A DNA stretch of 64,000 nt from Apiotrichum sp. Y4204 (Eukaryota; Basidiomycota; Tremellomycetes; Trichosporonales; Trichosporonaceae). The notes beneath the pieces are model-generated. The model was not told where the DNA came from, searched no databases, and worked only from the letters and a program-made list of their open reading frames with translations. The stretch spans positions 1 through 64,000 of the forward strand of contig JAMYHL010000088.1 of NCBI GenBank assembly GCA_025531455.1. Reading direction: 5' to 3'. Position numbers and translations under genes: made by a program. Shown here piece after piece: positions 54,301 through 64,000 of the stretch; position 1 is the first letter of the stretch; every line of letters starts with the position of its first letter.

Positions 54301-56076
54301 TTAATCAAGGCTGATGCCGAGCTCGCGCTGCGCACGCGCAACCTCCTCCTTTGTACCAGTGTGCTTGCCCTTGTCGTCCGAGAGCTTCACACAATCCCTG
54401 CCCTCGATCTGCGACAGCTTGATGACCATGTTGAGCGGCTTGGAGACCTGCGACGGGTCGCTCTGCTTCCTAAAGTCGTTGGTGAAGAAAGTGCCAATGC
54501 CAAACGCGCACCCCAGGCCGATCTCGTCGCAGCCCTTCTGGAGGCCAATGCTGCGCTGCACATCAAGCGAGTCGGAGAACACGACCCGCTTGCCAGCGAG
54601 CGCATTCCCATTCTGGCCCATTTGCCGGGCCACGTCCTCCCACGCCGCCTTGGCCTGGCGCACAAACGTGAACGGGTCGCCGCTGTCCTGCCGCAGCGCG
54701 CCCCACCGCAGCGCGCGCTCCGGGTTTGCGCACCACTCGCGGAAGAACACCTCGGCAGTGTACGTGTCCGTCAGCATGATGAGCGGGAGCCCGTCCGGCT
54801 GGTTGGCGGGGTAGATCTCCTCCCACATGTCCATCGCACGCGAGTTGGCATCCTTGTAGCCGTACGTCGCGCCGATAGCCATGATCCACTCGTGCGCAAT
54901 GGTACCCGACGGCTTCAGGCCGTACTTGAGTGCGAGGAAGACCTGTAGAGATGAGACGGAGCAAGACCTTCTCGACCACTCTCGGACTCACATTCGAAGT
55001 TCCAGCCAGAACGGCTCCAGTGCCGCCATTGGCCTTCCATTCCTCGTATCCAGACACAAGACCGCGCATCACCATATCGTGGGCAGCAAACGAGCGACGA
55101 CGGCGGGTGCCAAACTCGGAGAATGAAACGGGCGTGATTCCTGCAGGAGGGTTGAGAAGGTCAAGGGCCTTTTGTTTTGCCTGCTCTGAGGGGTTAGCAT
55201 GTATCCTTCCAGCTGATGATATGTTCGTCTAGCTGGATGTCACTTACCAAATTGTCCGTCCATGCTCCAGTCTGTGTCCACGAACAGGAAATAACCCTCA
55301 GAAACTAACATCAGCCAAAAGTGTTCGCTGTGAGACGCAAGGGTGACTCACTGATGGACATGATGGGAATCTCGTACAGGATGCACTCCTTCCACAGGCC
55401 CTCGATCCGGCACGCGATCTCGCCCATGCCATCCTCAATCTCGTTAAATGTCAGCTCGACTTGTTCGCGCGGCTTGAGCTGGATGCTGGCGAGGAAGTCG
55501 AGGTAGCTTTCGGGGAAGTACGGGCACGCGGCAGCGAGTCGGCGGCGCTCCTCCTCCGTGAGGCGAAGGTTCTCTAGGCCTGAGAGTTAGTTGTGGCTGC
55601 GTGATTACCCTCTGCGCTTGTCCTGTGAAGTACGGTCCTCCTGCAAGAGGCTAATACAGCCAAGCGACCGGGATAATAGTAGAACTCGCACGGCTTCATT
55701 TTTATCTTTTAGCCGCGCCTACAACTTACGATTAACGCGCTCCTGGATCCAGTCAAAGCACTCGCGCGAGAAACGCATCTGCGGCGACCTGTTCGTGAAG
55801 CGGATCACGACACGGGAGTCGGGAAAGTGGCGCAGCACGGCATTTTGCATCGTAAGCTGCGAGGTGAGCATAAGTCCAGAAGGTTCAACCCATGTATTCC
55901 ATTGCACAGATCGGGACCAACGAGCGAGATCGTAGCTCTATCATATCTCATGTGTCTTCCCCTGCCCACATGAAGCGCCACGGTTTGCCACTGACTTTGT
56001 AGAGATCCGTGTCGAGGATGCTGAAGGGCATGTCGAGCGCCTCTGGGGCGAAGTCGAACGCGTTGGCTACGGACAT
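54301..56076 (-). CDS. NPT1: Nicotinate phosphoribosyltransferase
   Basis: Exons 55996-56076, 55730-55856, 55352-55579, 55248-55304, 54992-55185 and 54301-54942 (introns 139, 150, 47, 62 and 49 nt) give 442 residues. The enzyme joins nicotinate to PRPP with ATP to give nicotinate mononucleotide, in the Preiss-Handler salvage route to NAD. Matching blocks are SILDTDLYK, LTMQNAVLRHFPDSRVVIRF, SEGYFLFVDTDWSMDG, VSFSEFGTRRRRSFAAHDMV, LAGTSNVFLALKYGLKPSGT, IAHEWIMAIGATYGYKD, LIMLTDTYTAEVFF, LRQDSGDPFTFV, VVFSDSLDVQ and FGIGTFFTND. Length is normal for the fungal enzyme. The three 3' introns interrupt highly conserved segments and confirm the joins. It is convergent with the E2 gene, 245 bp away. 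Confidence 0.95.
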
Positions 56077-56160
56077 GACTGCGGAAGGTGCTGAGAGGGA
56101 TGAAGCCGGAAGGAAGAAAGGAAGAAGGAGGAAAGAGCAGAACAAGGTCGCGACTGTTCT

Positions 56161-56170
56161 TTATTTATAA
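56161..56170 (-). promoter_or_regulatory. TATA-like element of NPT1
   Basis: On the minus strand this reads TTATAAATAA, about 85 bases upstream of the NPT1 start codon. Confidence 0.45.
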
Positions 56171-56415
56171 TGGCCCTGGGGGGATGGATATGCACTTGGA
56201 AGAAAGCACAGCTTGTTGTCTCACCTTTTTTCCCTTATCTCTCTCTCTGGCTCTTTCCCGCTTTCCGTGCGTCATTGACTCGGGGTTCGTGTGTAGCTCC
56301 GATCGCCCATCATCCCCGTAGCGGTCGACTCGGATGGACTCATCTACAAACACACGGGGGTGGAACGTAGAACACACTGCACCGGATATACCGATATCCA
56401 GAAGTAAAATTTAGT

Positions 56416-56423
56416 CACGTGAA
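56416..56423. promoter_or_regulatory. TCACGTGA palindrome, Cbf1/bHLH-type site
   Basis: A perfect 8-base E-box palindrome preceded by AG, so it shares AGTCACGTGA with the site at 43964-43975. It lies between NPT1 and the PPR gene. Confidence 0.55.
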
Positions 56424-57120
56424 AGCTGCCTCTCCTGTGGCGTGGTAGTATCGTGCTAATCGCGCACTAATCGCGAGATATCCATGTGTAATCTGTGGCT
56501 TGCTTTTCCACACAAAATGGTTCCGTTCTTATTGGCTGTAATTGGAGTGGCTGCTTGCTCTCCCTGGGTGGACTTTTTTTTCGGGTGCACTCTCTCTGTG
56601 CGGCTGATTCCACCTGCCAGCAGCGAGCATCGGAAGTCTCGGCTGCCAGGCCAGGCCAGGGGGGAGGGAGCAGACGAGCATGCAGGCAACCACAAAAGAC
56701 AAAAGAATCGCAAGCCAGTCAAAAGGTCGAGCAAGACAAGCCCTGTTCCACCTCCCAACATTCACTCGCACTCACTGCAACTCACTCCGGGAACATAGAT
56801 CTCTCTCTCCCCGACAAGACGACAGCGCAGAGGACGACTCGCCATCTCCCATCCCTCCGCCCCCCGCTCTCTCGCCGTTCCTTCCATGGTCGTCCTCGTC
56901 TAAACGCGTTTCGGTGCTCGTTTCTTGTCTTCCCTCCCCTTTCTTGTTTTCCGTCTTCCCCCTCGTTGCTCGCATCGCACCTTTTGGTAGGTATTCCACA
57001 TCGGACAGCTTCGGAACACGCCGCCGACCACCACCACCAACACACACACGCACATATGCACATTTACTAACACTCTCACAGTCCGAGTGTTCTCTCCCAA
57101 CACTCTGACAGTTGCGAGCG

Positions 57121-59952
57121 ATGCTATCCTCGGCAAGGCAGGGCGCGCTCCGGGCGCCCCGCCTCGCGGCCACCATCGTACCGCTCCCTGCAGAGTCGAG
57201 CCGGCAGGCCCAGGTCCGGGCAATGCTGCCTCCAGGGGGAGCCAAGGCTGGCCACGGGCGGCGCGTGTACTCTGCCGCCGTGTTACTCGCTGCTGCCGAG
57301 GGCCCGACAGCTGAGCTAGCAACAGACCCATTATCCTCCGCCGCCGACTCGGGATCACGACCAAAATCAGCCCCCATGGCTGGCAGCTCGCGATTTTCGC
57401 GGAAGACTCATGCCGAGTTTGAGGTCGCTTCCCTGCCACCAGAGCACCGGCCATTGCCTCACGATGTCGTTGTTCCGGTCGACGCTCCTCTCACCGTTGG
57501 GGAACGATTCGCACGGCTGGTCAAAGTGGATGCGATTGGAGCTCTGCGCGCCCTCGCAGTCATGAGCGTGCAGGATCGCGAGACCGTCGACTATAAGGCC
57601 ATTCGGCAATTGATGTACTCGGCGCAGTCCGAGGTCAAGCCCAACGTCCGCCCGGCATTGTCCCACGAGGAGGCGACAGCAGCATTACGAGCCGCGCGCG
57701 CGATAATCTTTGCCCAGCCGAATTATGCCCGAGACCCACATGACGCTTTCCTTGGGAGGAGGTTGAAAGGCAACATGCTAAGATGGCTATTGCGCCTCGC
57801 CATCAACATGGGGTGTTCGCGCTTCGTTGCCGAGACGTTTTATGAGCGCCTCGACGCGCAGATCCGGGACGGCAAGCAGATTCTCGATCTAGAGGGGCTG
57901 GCCATGGACCTTGCTGTCGCACGACAGTGGTCACTCATGACTACACTTCTTCCTGGTCCATCTGAGAGCTTACCGCACGAGGTCTGGACACCGGCAATGG
58001 TTGCCAACGTGATGCAGGCTAACCTCGCCCTTGAACGCCCCGACGCCGCCATCTCACTCTTTCATCAGATCCCGCATACTCCAACAGCAGATTCTCTCTG
58101 CTCCCTGGTGCAGGCCAATCTCGAAATGGGCGACATCCCCGCGGCACAACACGCAGCTCGAATCGCCCACGAGGCCAATATCCCCTATCCCGACATTCAG
58201 CTCTCCGTTCTCAACGGCTACCGGATGCTGGGATACGACTCGGCCGTCGAGGAGCGTGTGCGTCATAGCATGAGGCAGCTGGGTTTTCCGCTCGAGGCCC
58301 CGATTCTGAACGCGTTGATCCGGTTGCGACTGGACGCCAACGATCTTGCTGGGGCTGAAGCGATCGTGGGCGAGTTCCGTGTCTTTGGTCGTCCGTCCGG
58401 TCCCGAACCCAATATCCAGACAGCTCTGTTGGCGCTCACGATTTCTATGCGGAATAACCACAACAGTTCGCTCGACGTACAGGCGTGTATCAACCTGTGG
58501 AATGGCATCGTCGAGGCTGGCGCACAGATTAACGACGCAAACGTATCGCAGCTCCTGCGTACACTCGATCGCGTGGGCCTCTCGGAGGAGGTGTACGAAG
58601 TTTTCGAAGCGGCAGTACGCGGTGGTGAGACTCGTTGGGCGCTTCCAGACACTTTCAAGCCTGGAATTGTGCTCGCCAACACTGCTCTGGAGATCTGTCT
58701 TCGCTTGCAGAAGTACGATGGCCTCGTCGACGTCGGATCCTTGATGCGTGAGGCAGATATTGAGGCTGATCAGCGAACGGTGCGGATCGTGCTCGAGTTT
58801 GCTAGCCGCGACATGCTCTCCTCGGCCGACACCCTTCGGCGACTGTTACGCCAGATGACGAAGCGTACCAACACCACACCCACCACGGACCAGTTCAACA
58901 TCATTCTGAACGAGGCCGTTCGTCTCGCCGTCCGGTATCCTAGGGCCGCCGCCAAATACTTTGTCAAGCAGTCGTCGGACACCGTTTCCAAGGAGGTCCC
59001 GAGTGAGCTGCGGCAGATGCTTGAGAGCCGCATTACCCGTCTCAAAACCGCACCCCACACGACTGGGCGGTCTCTCCGCACCCGTCTCATGTTCGACACC
59101 CTGGCATTGGGCGACGAGCCCGCGAACCGCGCGATCCGCTCCACCTGGCAGACGTTTGTCCTCCGTGGCTACCGCCCTGGCGCGAAGCACTACCTGTCCC
59201 TCATGCGCGCGTACGTCAAGGTCGGCGCGATCAAGGATGCCGAGGACGTGATGCGCCTCGTTCACGAGGACGGCATCGCCCCGACGCCCGAGATGTACAC
59301 GACCCTGATCGACGGGAACGGCTACCGCAACAATCCGGCAGGCGCGCGGTGGTGGTACGATGTCATGTCGCGCACGCCGTCCGGCCCCGATGCGGCCGCG
59401 TTCCGCGCGATTCTCCAGGCTTACACGTTCAACGGCCAGCCGGCGAACGCGATCCGTATTGCGCGCGAGGACTACAGCCGCATCTGCGTGGACGAGCAGG
59501 TCGTCGAGAGCGTCGCCCACGCGCTGCGTAAAAATAACAACATTACCGGCGCCATCTTCTTCATCGAGCACCACGCGCGGCGAGACGTCGAGCCGGGCAG
59601 CGAGTTTGACGCGGAGTGCGGGCCTGAAGCGGCAGTGGCCGACGAAGGTGAAGTGGAGTACGTCCTCACTGCACGCCTGCGCAAGGCGCTGCGCAAGATG
59701 GCCAACTACCTCGGCAAACAGGACGTGTCGCGCATGGACGCGCCGGTGCGCGTTGCGTTCGAGGTGGCGCAGCGCATGCTTGCCTCGGACGACATGGCTC
59801 GGCCCCAGCGCCTCCGCAGGCCGCCACGCCTCGGCCCCGTTCGCCGGACCATGATCGTCGACCAGATTGCGACTGCTGCGCGCAAGGACAATGTGTCGCT
59901 TGCGAGGGATTTGGAGAGCGGGCAGTCGCCGTCGAATACAGAGGAGCGGTGA
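57121..59952 (+). CDS. Mitochondrial pentatricopeptide-repeat (PPR) protein
   Basis: One intronless frame of 943 codons. The N-terminus is a mitochondrial presequence (MLSSARQGALRAPRLAATIV), then helical repeats. Clear PPR-like units are HYLSLMRAYVKVGAIKDAED, EMYTTLIDGNGYRNNPAGAR with WWYDVM, and AAFRAILQAYTFNGQPANAI; weaker ones occur earlier (DSLCSLVQANLEMGDIPAAQ, PILNALIRLRLDANDLAGAE). PPR proteins bind organellar RNA and control its stability, processing or translation. Fungal PPR proteins diverge fast, so I cannot assign an orthologue such as Ccm1 or Cbp1. The start was taken at the first ATG, which directly begins the presequence; an in-frame TTG three codons upstream has no support. 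Absence of introns is unusual beside its intron-rich neighbours. Confidence 0.87.
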   Translation: MLSSARQGALRAPRLAATIVPLPAESSRQAQVRAMLPPGGAKAGHGRRVYSAAVLLAAAEGPTAELATDPLSSAADSGSRPKSAPMAGSSRFSRKTHAEFEVASLPPEHRPLPHDVVVPVDAPLTVGERFARLVKVDAIGALRALAVMSVQDRETVDYKAIRQLMYSAQSEVKPNVRPALSHEEATAALRAARAIIFAQPNYARDPHDAFLGRRLKGNMLRWLLRLAINMGCSRFVAETFYERLDAQIRDGKQILDLEGLAMDLAVARQWSLMTTLLPGPSESLPHEVWTPAMVANVMQANLALERPDAAISLFHQIPHTPTADSLCSLVQANLEMGDIPAAQHAARIAHEANIPYPDIQLSVLNGYRMLGYDSAVEERVRHSMRQLGFPLEAPILNALIRLRLDANDLAGAEAIVGEFRVFGRPSGPEPNIQTALLALTISMRNNHNSSLDVQACINLWNGIVEAGAQINDANVSQLLRTLDRVGLSEEVYEVFEAAVRGGETRWALPDTFKPGIVLANTALEICLRLQKYDGLVDVGSLMREADIEADQRTVRIVLEFASRDMLSSADTLRRLLRQMTKRTNTTPTTDQFNIILNEAVRLAVRYPRAAAKYFVKQSSDTVSKEVPSELRQMLESRITRLKTAPHTTGRSLRTRLMFDTLALGDEPANRAIRSTWQTFVLRGYRPGAKHYLSLMRAYVKVGAIKDAEDVMRLVHEDGIAPTPEMYTTLIDGNGYRNNPAGARWWYDVMSRTPSGPDAAAFRAILQAYTFNGQPANAIRIAREDYSRICVDEQVVESVAHALRKNNNITGAIFFIEHHARRDVEPGSEFDAECGPEAAVADEGEVEYVLTARLRKALRKMANYLGKQDVSRMDAPVRVAFEVAQRMLASDDMARPQRLRRPPRLGPVRRTMIVDQIATAARKDNVSLARDLESGQSPSNTEER

Positions 59953-60432
59953 GCGGTGGGCGCACCCATTGGCGTCACCAATGCGAGGTTGTGCGCGGGC
60001 ATAGAAGGCAAGAAACCATACATTTTCAGTAGATCCCATCCGTCCATGGCATATCCCACAACCACCAACCAACCAACAAACCAACAACCCAAACAAACCA
60101 TTCCCCCATCATCAACCACCCACCATACCATAGCACGCAGCATCTGCTCAGACACAACCTCTCCATCGATGTAATGCATGCAATAGGCATACTGCGGTAC
60201 AGGGGTCAATGCTATGCGGGGTATGGCTGCCAAGTGAAATGAAGGTGAAGTATAATGAAGTGAAATGAAGGTAATGAAGTGGTGGTCGGTGCGTGTCTTG
60301 TCGTGTCTGCCTGTCTGTCTGTCTGTTGCGTATTATCAACCCGGAACCCAAACTCGAGCCCAATTATGCCCGTATTGTCCATCAAGGGTCGCCCCGCGTC
60401 GCCTCGCAGTCGAATCAAAAGTCAAAAGTCGA
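59953..60432. other. Intergenic between convergent PPR and septation-kinase genes
   Basis: No gene. It holds an AACC-rich stretch (about 60058-60105) and an imperfect GAAATGAAGGT-type repeat (about 60236-60285). It should carry both 3' untranslated regions. Confidence 0.5.
60236..60285. repeat. Imperfect GTGAAATGAAG tandem repeat
   Basis: AGTGAAATGAAGGT occurs twice and is flanked by shorter AATGAAGT units, in the 3' region of the PPR gene. Confidence 0.7.
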
Positions 60433-60530
60433 TCATCGTCCAAGGTCTCGTGCGCCCAGGCCCAACTGCGCCGCTTGGCGCGCATGTCCGGCATGCGACC
60501 TTGGGCTCGGACTCGGGCTCGGCGGGAGCT

Positions 60531-60636
60531 GCATCTGGTGCTGGCTCTGGCTGCGGCCATGGCTTTGGCTTTGGGACAGGCTCAAGCCCTGGCTCTGGTT
60601 CTGGCTCTGGAACAGGCTCTGGCTGCGCCGGTTACC
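60531..60636. repeat. Hexanucleotide GGCTCT-type repeat, Ser/Gln-coding on minus strand
   Basis: Degenerate GGCTCT/GGCTTT units. On the minus strand they read AGCCAG/AGCCAA and would encode alternating Ser-Gln if the extended C-terminus of the septation kinase is used. Confidence 0.8.
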
Positions 60637-60812
60637 GGGGCGCACGCTCTTGAGCGACTGTCTGTCCCTCTCGCTCCCGCTCGTCCGGTCTGTCCGCTCC
60701 GTCCGGTCACCAGTCCACTGCACGTCTCTGCCATCAGCGTCCGTCTTGCCGTGTCTGTGCCCGGGCGGAGCATCGGCTCAGTCTGGAGAGGCAGTATCCC
60801 CCCCTCTGCTAC

Positions 60813-63800
60813 TCACGTGAGGTTCTGCCGCGAGAGCGGGCGCTTCTTGCTCTGTGTCGGGGTCACGCTGCGGCTTGAACTTGTACTCGTCGCGTTGGTC
60901 TGGATTTCCGTCGGGGAGAGAAACATGTCGTGGCTATGGGTGCCGTTGTAACTTGCCCCTGAAGTGTGCGTGTCGTTCCCTCGGTCCCTGCTTCGCTCCC
61001 GATCCCGGTCTTTTTGATCCTTTGGTCGAATGCGCGATCCGGCGGCACGGAGGTCGCCGGACGTGCGACGCACGCTGAACACGCGTTTGGCGGGCACGGT
61101 ACTCTGCGCAAGGACGCTGACGGCCGCCTGGGACGAGGTGGGCGCGGCGGGTTCCTGCCCGCCAAAGACTAACGAGGTGTACGTCTTCTTCGCCAGCTCG
61201 CGCACAAGCACCGCGCTGTCCTGCTTCGAGAGCTTATCGACAATGTCATCGATACGGTAGCGTGTGATCATCGCCTCGCGGTCGGGGTGGTGTTCGAAGA
61301 CCACGCGGGTAATGTGCAGCAGACTGAGTCTGACACCCGCGGCCGACTCTTGGCGCTCTAGAGCCTCGGAGAGACGACGGAGGAACTGTGTCGATGACGA
61401 GACCGCGGTGGTGAGAGCGGAGGAGAGACGGAAGAGCTTCAGGTAGCTTTCCAGGATGCGCTCGAACGACATTGGTGCCGCATACACGAAGCACTTCCTG
61501 AGGCTGTCTGTCGGCTCCTTCATGAGCAGCACATCCTCGACACGCGCTGGCTCATCCGTCATCCACGTCACAACTGCCTCAAGCGCAGATGTGCGCCAGT
61601 ACGGGTCGTCCAAGAGGTTCAGGTAGACTGATGTCAGAATGGAATTGCTATCAAAATCTGGCTACTCACGGTTCATGCCGTCATTCTGCCACAACAGGCG
61701 CCTTGCAGCCTTTCCAGCATTCGCGAGGTCACACAGGATCGGGAAGACAAATTGCTTGAACGGGCGGTCGCGGTCGATCGTCTTCTTGAGCATGGGGATG
61801 ATGCCCGCTGAGGCCGCCTCCTCCTGACGCGCCTTGGAGAGACGGCACATGGAGTAGATTGCCTGGAAGATGTGCGAGCAGATCTCGTTTGGCGGCTCTG
61901 ACCGGTTCAGCAGCTTGCCCAGGAGCTCGACGAGGTCTTCCATTGCATTCGAGTTCTGCAGCACCTCAATCAGCTTGGGGTGGGTCGCGAGATGCTTGAT
62001 GGCCTTGATGGCGGTAACCAGCGACGTGTCAGGGAGGTGCTTGAGAATCCTGAGCAAGCCTGATGGTTAGCGGGGATGCATTCTAACCACGTACGCATCA
62101 TGATTGTCCTCGTCGCAAAGCCCTGGCGGACATGATCGTCGCTCTGCGCGACCTGACAGAAGAGAAGCAGCACCTCAAGCGCCCGCTTCGGGGTGTCGTC
62201 GACGACCTCAGGGTCCTGGATAACGGCGAGCAAAGACGTAGCGAGGGGATCGAGAATGCCCTCGCGTGTAAACATGCGGCAAAAGTCGGGCTTAGGCGTC
62301 GGACTCTGCAGGTCGAACACGCTACCAATGCCCTCGAGGGCCGAGAGAATGAGCGCCTTCTGGTTTGAATAGTCCTCGTCCAGAAGCTCCACGAGGACCT
62401 TGAGTCCACGACAACTGCGGGTTAGTTCGCGATAGGGCACTCAACCCACGAAATAAACATTTGCAGCGTAAGAGCGCTGCGGGTGAGATGCTGAATGAAT
62501 GTGGAGGCCTCGAGACGCGTCTCGACGGAATGCTTCTTGCTAGTGTAGGGCTGGCGGGTCAGATCATCAACTACGGTGGTTTACCCACAATGATAACAGG
62601 GATGCCGCCCACAAGACAGAACGACTCTAGGTTGTCGACGTCAAATGCAACGATCTGGGCCAGTTAGAAGGGGCATCCGCAACTGGCTCACAAAATTAAC
62701 AATCTTCAAAAGCCGCACCGCTACATCGCGGTTCATACGTGACTCGAGAAGCTCAAGGACACTGATAGGTTAGCCGGAATCGCACTGCCACCTACGTCAG
62801 CATGCCGTGGACCTGGACAAAATGCCGCTCGAGACCCATGTCCGGGGGCGCCGTCTCGAGCATGTTCAACTGGGCGTCAGCGCAGAGGTCAAAATGATAC
62901 ACTCACGAGCTCGTCACACACCACCCGCAGAGTGGTGTGGGCCGTGCCAACCTGCATCTGGTCCACAATCTTCTCGACCTGGCCCCACAGCGCGGCCTTC
63001 TTGTTGTGATGGAGATTTGCCTCGAGATCGTCGACATCAAAGTCGTCAAACTCCGCAAAGGGATCCTCCTCGTCCTCTTCCTGTTCCTGCTCCTTCCAGC
63101 TGCGGTTGGAGCGGCGTGTAAGCTGCAGCGAGCCCATGGCGTACGCGCCATCTGCTTCGAAGCCGTGACCAATGTCCGAGTAGTCCTCCTCATCGTCCTC
63201 GGTGTACTTCTGCAACTCGAGGTTCTCGGGCGCCGCCTTGCGCCCGCGCAGAGAGGAGTTGCGCGATCCTGGTGGCGTGCGGATCGAAGCAGTCGGGCTC
63301 GATGTGGACACCGCTTGAGGGGCAGGCGATGGGGCCGGAGTAGACTTCGGGGGAACAGGCGGCGGGCCCATAGTTGGAGGTGAGGGTTTTGGCGGTGGTT
63401 TCGGTGCTTCGCGCTCGCGGTGCTCTCTCGGCTGGGGCTGCAGGGTGCCAATCTTCTGTAAGTCGCTAGGGCGCATTAGGCGGATCCGGCCCTTGTCCCG
63501 GAGCTGGAGTTAGTCGCGACCACCGAACAGTCGACTCACCTTCATGTCGGACAACTTCGCGGCAAGGTCGTCCTCGCCGGCCGCGAGGTCCGAGTAGTCT
63601 TCAACGATACCTGTCATGCGTGCGGACGACGCGGAGGGCTTCGTGCGGGTAACCGCTTTGGCGCGCAGCGTCTCGGTATCTGAGTCATGACCCTCAAGAT
63701 CGGCGTCAGACGACGCGGTCGCCGAGGTCTCTGCTTTCCGCGCTGAATGTCAGTTCGCTCCGGGCAATTCAACTCACGGGTAACCTTTGCAAACCGCTCG

Positions 63801-64000
63801 TCAAACGCAATGTCCGCAAAGTCGTTATCCCACTCGGTCTCGCTGTTCTCGCGCGCGCGGTTGAGCACTTCGCTCACGTGCTGGTTCTTCTGCAGCAGCC
63901 CGCCGGCACCAGGAGGTGCCAGAGCTGGTGCCACGGCTGGACCAGGAGCAAGCACCGAGTCGGACCGGTTCCGCGGAGCCTCATTAGCTTTGCTGCGCGG
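60813..64000 (-). CDS. Septation kinase Cdc7/SepH (Cdc15-like), C-terminal part
   Basis: Partial; the 5' end with the kinase domain lies beyond the right edge. Exons: 63778 to edge, 63540-63742, 62907-63503, 62796-62869, 62692-62761, 62589-62654, 62450-62550, 62095-62414, 61670-62059, 60813-61627. Nine introns of 34-42 nt join them in one frame. Conserved blocks are TEWDNDFADIAF, GIVEDYSDLAA, FDVDNLESFCLVGGIPVII, PYTSKKHSVETRLEASTFIQ and RLLRILKHLPDTSLVTAIKA. They continue with QAIYSMCRLSKARQEEAASA, VFPILCDLANAGKAARRLLW, PYWRTSALEAVVTWMTDEPA and SAVLVRELAKKTYTSLVFGG. These form the armadillo-like region of Cdc7/SepH, a STE-family kinase of the septation-initiation (mitotic-exit) pathway at the spindle pole. 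A GTGAGT sits at the stop, so splicing to 60433-60727 would keep the frame and add a Ser/Gln-rich tail. Confidence 0.87.

Larger units (their letters stand above)
56077..57120. promoter_or_regulatory. Divergent intergenic region, NPT1 and PPR genes
   Basis: 1.04 kb with no supportable gene. It contains a TATA-like element for NPT1 (56161-56170), a TCACGTGA site (56416-56423) and a pyrimidine-rich stretch from about 56800 up to the PPR start. Confidence 0.55.

Noticed and set aside
58846..60096. 416-codon minus-strand frame
   Set aside because: Antisense shadow of the PPR gene, caused by its GC-rich codon use.
60265..60951. Gly/Ser- and Ala/Leu-repeat frames on the plus strand
   Set aside because: Read from the hexanucleotide repeat in the wrong strand; no start context or splice support. 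The minus-strand Ser/Gln reading is more plausible.
1..64000. CRISPR arrays, prokaryotic operons, riboswitches
   Set aside because: Intron-rich eukaryotic genes throughout; no regularly spaced direct repeats or bacterial signals.

Overview
The window is nuclear DNA of a basidiomycete fungus, most likely a Tremellomycetes yeast (Trichosporonales or Cryptococcus relatives). The grounds are compact genes with many very short GT-AG introns (mostly 32-60 nt, with a CTAAC/CTGAC branch site close to the acceptor), CT-rich leaders, a basidiomycete-type seven-helix DUF6534-like membrane protein, and protein families typical of these fungi. The placement is an inference from gene content and style, not from a database match. 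Exon limits were worked out by hand from splice signals and frame continuity. Every exon chain given keeps one open frame to its stop.

Layout. 1-746: 5' part of a DUF6534-like membrane protein (minus, cut by the window edge). 747-9294: a gene-poor stretch of about 8.5 kb ending in a long CT-rich leader. 9295-14050: a 1,491-residue SH3/TBC protein whose TBC domain lacks both catalytic fingers. 15406-18738: a CorA/Mnr2-type divalent metal transporter with S-M-N in place of G-M-N. 18986-19074: tRNA-Ala(AGC) with a 16-nt intron. 19422-22662: MIC60 and URM1, divergent. 23509-24810: a C3HC zinc-finger (Rsm1/NIPA) protein. 24984-26434: a DUF5321-like mitochondrial membrane protein and COA5/PET191, divergent. 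27743-28678: CTK3. 28844-32036: the NatB auxiliary subunit MDM20/NAA25. 32037-36315: a second gene-poor stretch with a tRNA-Ile 5' half. 36316-39274: a fungal ADAM metalloprotease. 39668-39756: a second, identical tRNA-Ala. 40058-43705: a large unrecognised disordered protein with a C-terminal membrane helix. 44236-45620: a Gfo/Idh/MocA dehydrogenase. 45859-47037: a UBXN1-like p97 cofactor. 47358-47809: a PTRHD1-like peptidyl-tRNA hydrolase. 47988-51556: a 14-exon fungal ATP-dependent DNA ligase with a long disordered tail. 52725-54055: a UBE2E-type E2. 54301-56076: nicotinate phosphoribosyltransferase. 57121-59952: a mitochondrial PPR protein. 60813 to the right edge: the C-terminal part of a Cdc7/SepH (Cdc15-like) septation kinase.

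These are mostly unlinked housekeeping functions, as expected for a eukaryote. Several neighbours form divergent pairs with short shared promoters and related cellular sites: MIC60/URM1, DUF5321-like/COA5 (both mitochondrial) and UBXN1/PTRHD1 (both protein quality control).

I see no gene cluster that makes up a new system, no CRISPR array and no intact transposon. The points most worth following are molecular oddities: a degenerate RabGAP, an altered metal-channel signature, an 8-nt micro-exon carrying the E2 active-site cysteine, introns down to 32 nt with unusual donors, and two genes with two alternative open C-termini.
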